DNA of 5,591 nucleotides from Lentzea sp. (GTDB taxonomy: Bacteria > Actinomycetota > Actinomycetes > Mycobacteriales > Pseudonocardiaceae): NCBI GenBank assembly GCA_030146905.1, contig JASLAV010000560.1, forward strand, positions 1 through 5,591, in the 5' to 3' direction. Position numbers and translations under genes: made by a program. The notes under the pieces are model-generated. The model saw only the letters and a list, made by a program, of their open reading frames with translations. It was not told the origin of the DNA and made no database searches. Shown here in pieces: positions 4,689-5,591 of the stretch (its first letter is position 1; each line of letters begins with the position of its first letter).

Positions 4689-5585
4689 GTGCAGTTCAAC
4701 GAAGGCGCGGAACTCGATCTTTCCCAGGTTTCGGACCAGCGGGGCGTCGGCGGCCGTGTGGCCGGCGTCGGCGGTGGCCTCGGCGTGGTCGGGTTGATCA
4801 TCTACTTCCTGGTGCAGCAGTTCACCGGCATCCAGCTGCCGGCGGGCGGCCTGGAGGGGCTGGGCACCAACACGCAGGTCGAGTCGGGTCAGCTGGCCGA
4901 GAAGTGCAAGACCGGCGCCGACGCGAACCGCGACAGCGACTGCCGGGTCGTGGCCACGATCAACTCGATCCAGGCGTTCTGGCAGGACCAGTTCGCCCGC
5001 TCCGGCAACACCTACCAGGTCACCAAGACCAACTTCTTCCGCAACAGCGTGAACACCCGCTGCGGCAACGCGACCTCCGCGGTCGGCCCGTTCTACTGCC
5101 CGGCGGACTCGCAGGTGTACATCGACCTCGACTTCTTCAACGAGCTGCGCACCAAGTTCGGTGCGACCGGCGGCCCGTTCGTCGAGGCCTACGTGCTGGC
5201 CCACGAGTACGGCCACCACGTGCAGAACCTGCTCGGCACGTCCGACCGGGTCGGCAGGGAGACCGGCCCCACCTCGGGCTCGGTGCGCCTGGAACTGCAG
5301 GCCGACTGCTATGCGGGCGCCTGGGGCAAGGCGGCGACGACCGTGCCGAGCTCCAACGGCCAGCCCCTCATCTCGAACATCACCCAGGAGGACATCACCG
5401 CGGCCCTGGACGCCGCGGCGCGCATCGGTGACGACTTCATCCAGAGCGAGCTCGGCGGCGGGCGGGTCGACACGACCCAGTTCAGCCACGGCAGCTCGGC
5501 GCAGCGGCAGAAGTGGTTCACCACGGGCCTGGAGACGGGCGACCCGGCCCGCTGCAACACGTTCGACACGAACAACCTGGGCTGA
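4689..5585 (+). CDS. Membrane-anchored neutral zinc metallopeptidase (YpfJ-like)
   Basis: A 298-aa protein of the Zn_peptidase (YpfJ / KPN_02809) family. It starts with a short cytoplasmic segment (QFNEGAELDLSQVSDQRG) that carries the family's typical N-terminal pattern, then a Gly-rich linker. One membrane helix spans about 30-46 (GLGVVGLIIYFLVQQF). The rest is expected outside the membrane. The zinc motif is HEYGHH (172-177), with His172 and His176 as ligands and Glu173 as the catalytic base; Glu202 in LELQADCYAG is the probable third ligand. The C-terminal part holds SHGSSAQRQKWF (266-277), conserved in the family, and ends cleanly at TGA. Six cysteines (73, 85, 125, 137, 207, 289), all past the membrane helix, could form disulfides. 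Natural substrates of this family are not well known, so no pathway is assigned. It has its own ribosome-binding site and is separated from the chaplin-like gene by about 570 bp. Its terminator lies outside the window. Confidence 0.93.
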   Translation: MQFNEGAELDLSQVSDQRGVGGRVAGVGGGLGVVGLIIYFLVQQFTGIQLPAGGLEGLGTNTQVESGQLAEKCKTGADANRDSDCRVVATINSIQAFWQDQFARSGNTYQVTKTNFFRNSVNTRCGNATSAVGPFYCPADSQVYIDLDFFNELRTKFGATGGPFVEAYVLAHEYGHHVQNLLGTSDRVGRETGPTSGSVRLELQADCYAGAWGKAATTVPSSNGQPLISNITQEDITAALDAAARIGDDFIQSELGGGRVDTTQFSHGSSAQRQKWFTTGLETGDPARCNTFDTNNLG

Positions 5586-5591
5586 GCGGCC

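Noticed and set aside
4300..4690. Possible riboswitch (c-di-AMP type) or SRP/tmRNA/RNase P RNA gene
   Set aside because: I compared the sequence with the conserved cores I remember for these RNAs and found no convincing match. Only generic stem-loops remain.
4215..5489. 424-codon open frame on the minus strand opposite the metallopeptidase
   Set aside because: It is a shadow of the zinc peptidase frame, with no recognisable domain, and it runs through both hairpins and the intergenic region.

Overview
This is a GC-rich window whose genes use G or C at most third codon positions. That codon use, a chaplin-like cell-surface gene, an LSRTG-type sorting signal and TAnnnT-type promoters all point to a filamentous actinomycete. 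The protein styles fit Pseudonocardiales (Lentzea, Saccharothrix or Actinosynnema-like), but that placement is inferred, not shown. No insertion sequence, phage gene, CRISPR array or complete novel multi-gene system is visible.

Left part (1-847): a perfect hairpin sits at the window edge, followed by about 150 bases with no recognisable gene. A tRNA-Ser(UGA) on the minus strand ends just before a 16-bp perfect hairpin that probably terminates it. Upstream of the tRNA on the same strand is a MarR-family regulator. Its first ATG is poorly supported. A GTG eight codons inside lies 7 nt after a TAnnnT -10 box, which suggests a leaderless mRNA. A CATGAC-N6-GTCATG palindrome overlaps the likely -35 region and is a good candidate operator.

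Centre (848-2709): divergent from the regulator is a secreted two-domain 5'-nucleotidase/phosphoesterase of the UshA/YfkN type. It has all the expected metal-binding motifs and is closed by a textbook terminator. The shared 98-122 bp intergenic region makes control by the MarR protein plausible.

Right centre (2737-4174): two secreted-protein genes lie in the same direction, 55 nt apart. The first encodes a 191-aa proline-rich exported protein with no family I recognise. The second encodes a chaplin-like protein with three Cys-X13-Cys repeats, a Pro/Glu/Gln wall-spanning tract, a Gly/Asp/Asn linker and a C-terminal sortase-type signal (LSRTG, hydrophobic segment, basic tail). A 15-bp stem-loop follows. 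This pair looks like a cell-surface module and is the most interesting protein content here.

Right end (4175-5591): a gene-poor stretch of roughly 500 bases contains two long imperfect stem-loops. It leads to a GTG-started, membrane-anchored neutral zinc metallopeptidase (HEYGH; YpfJ-like), which finishes six bases before the window end.
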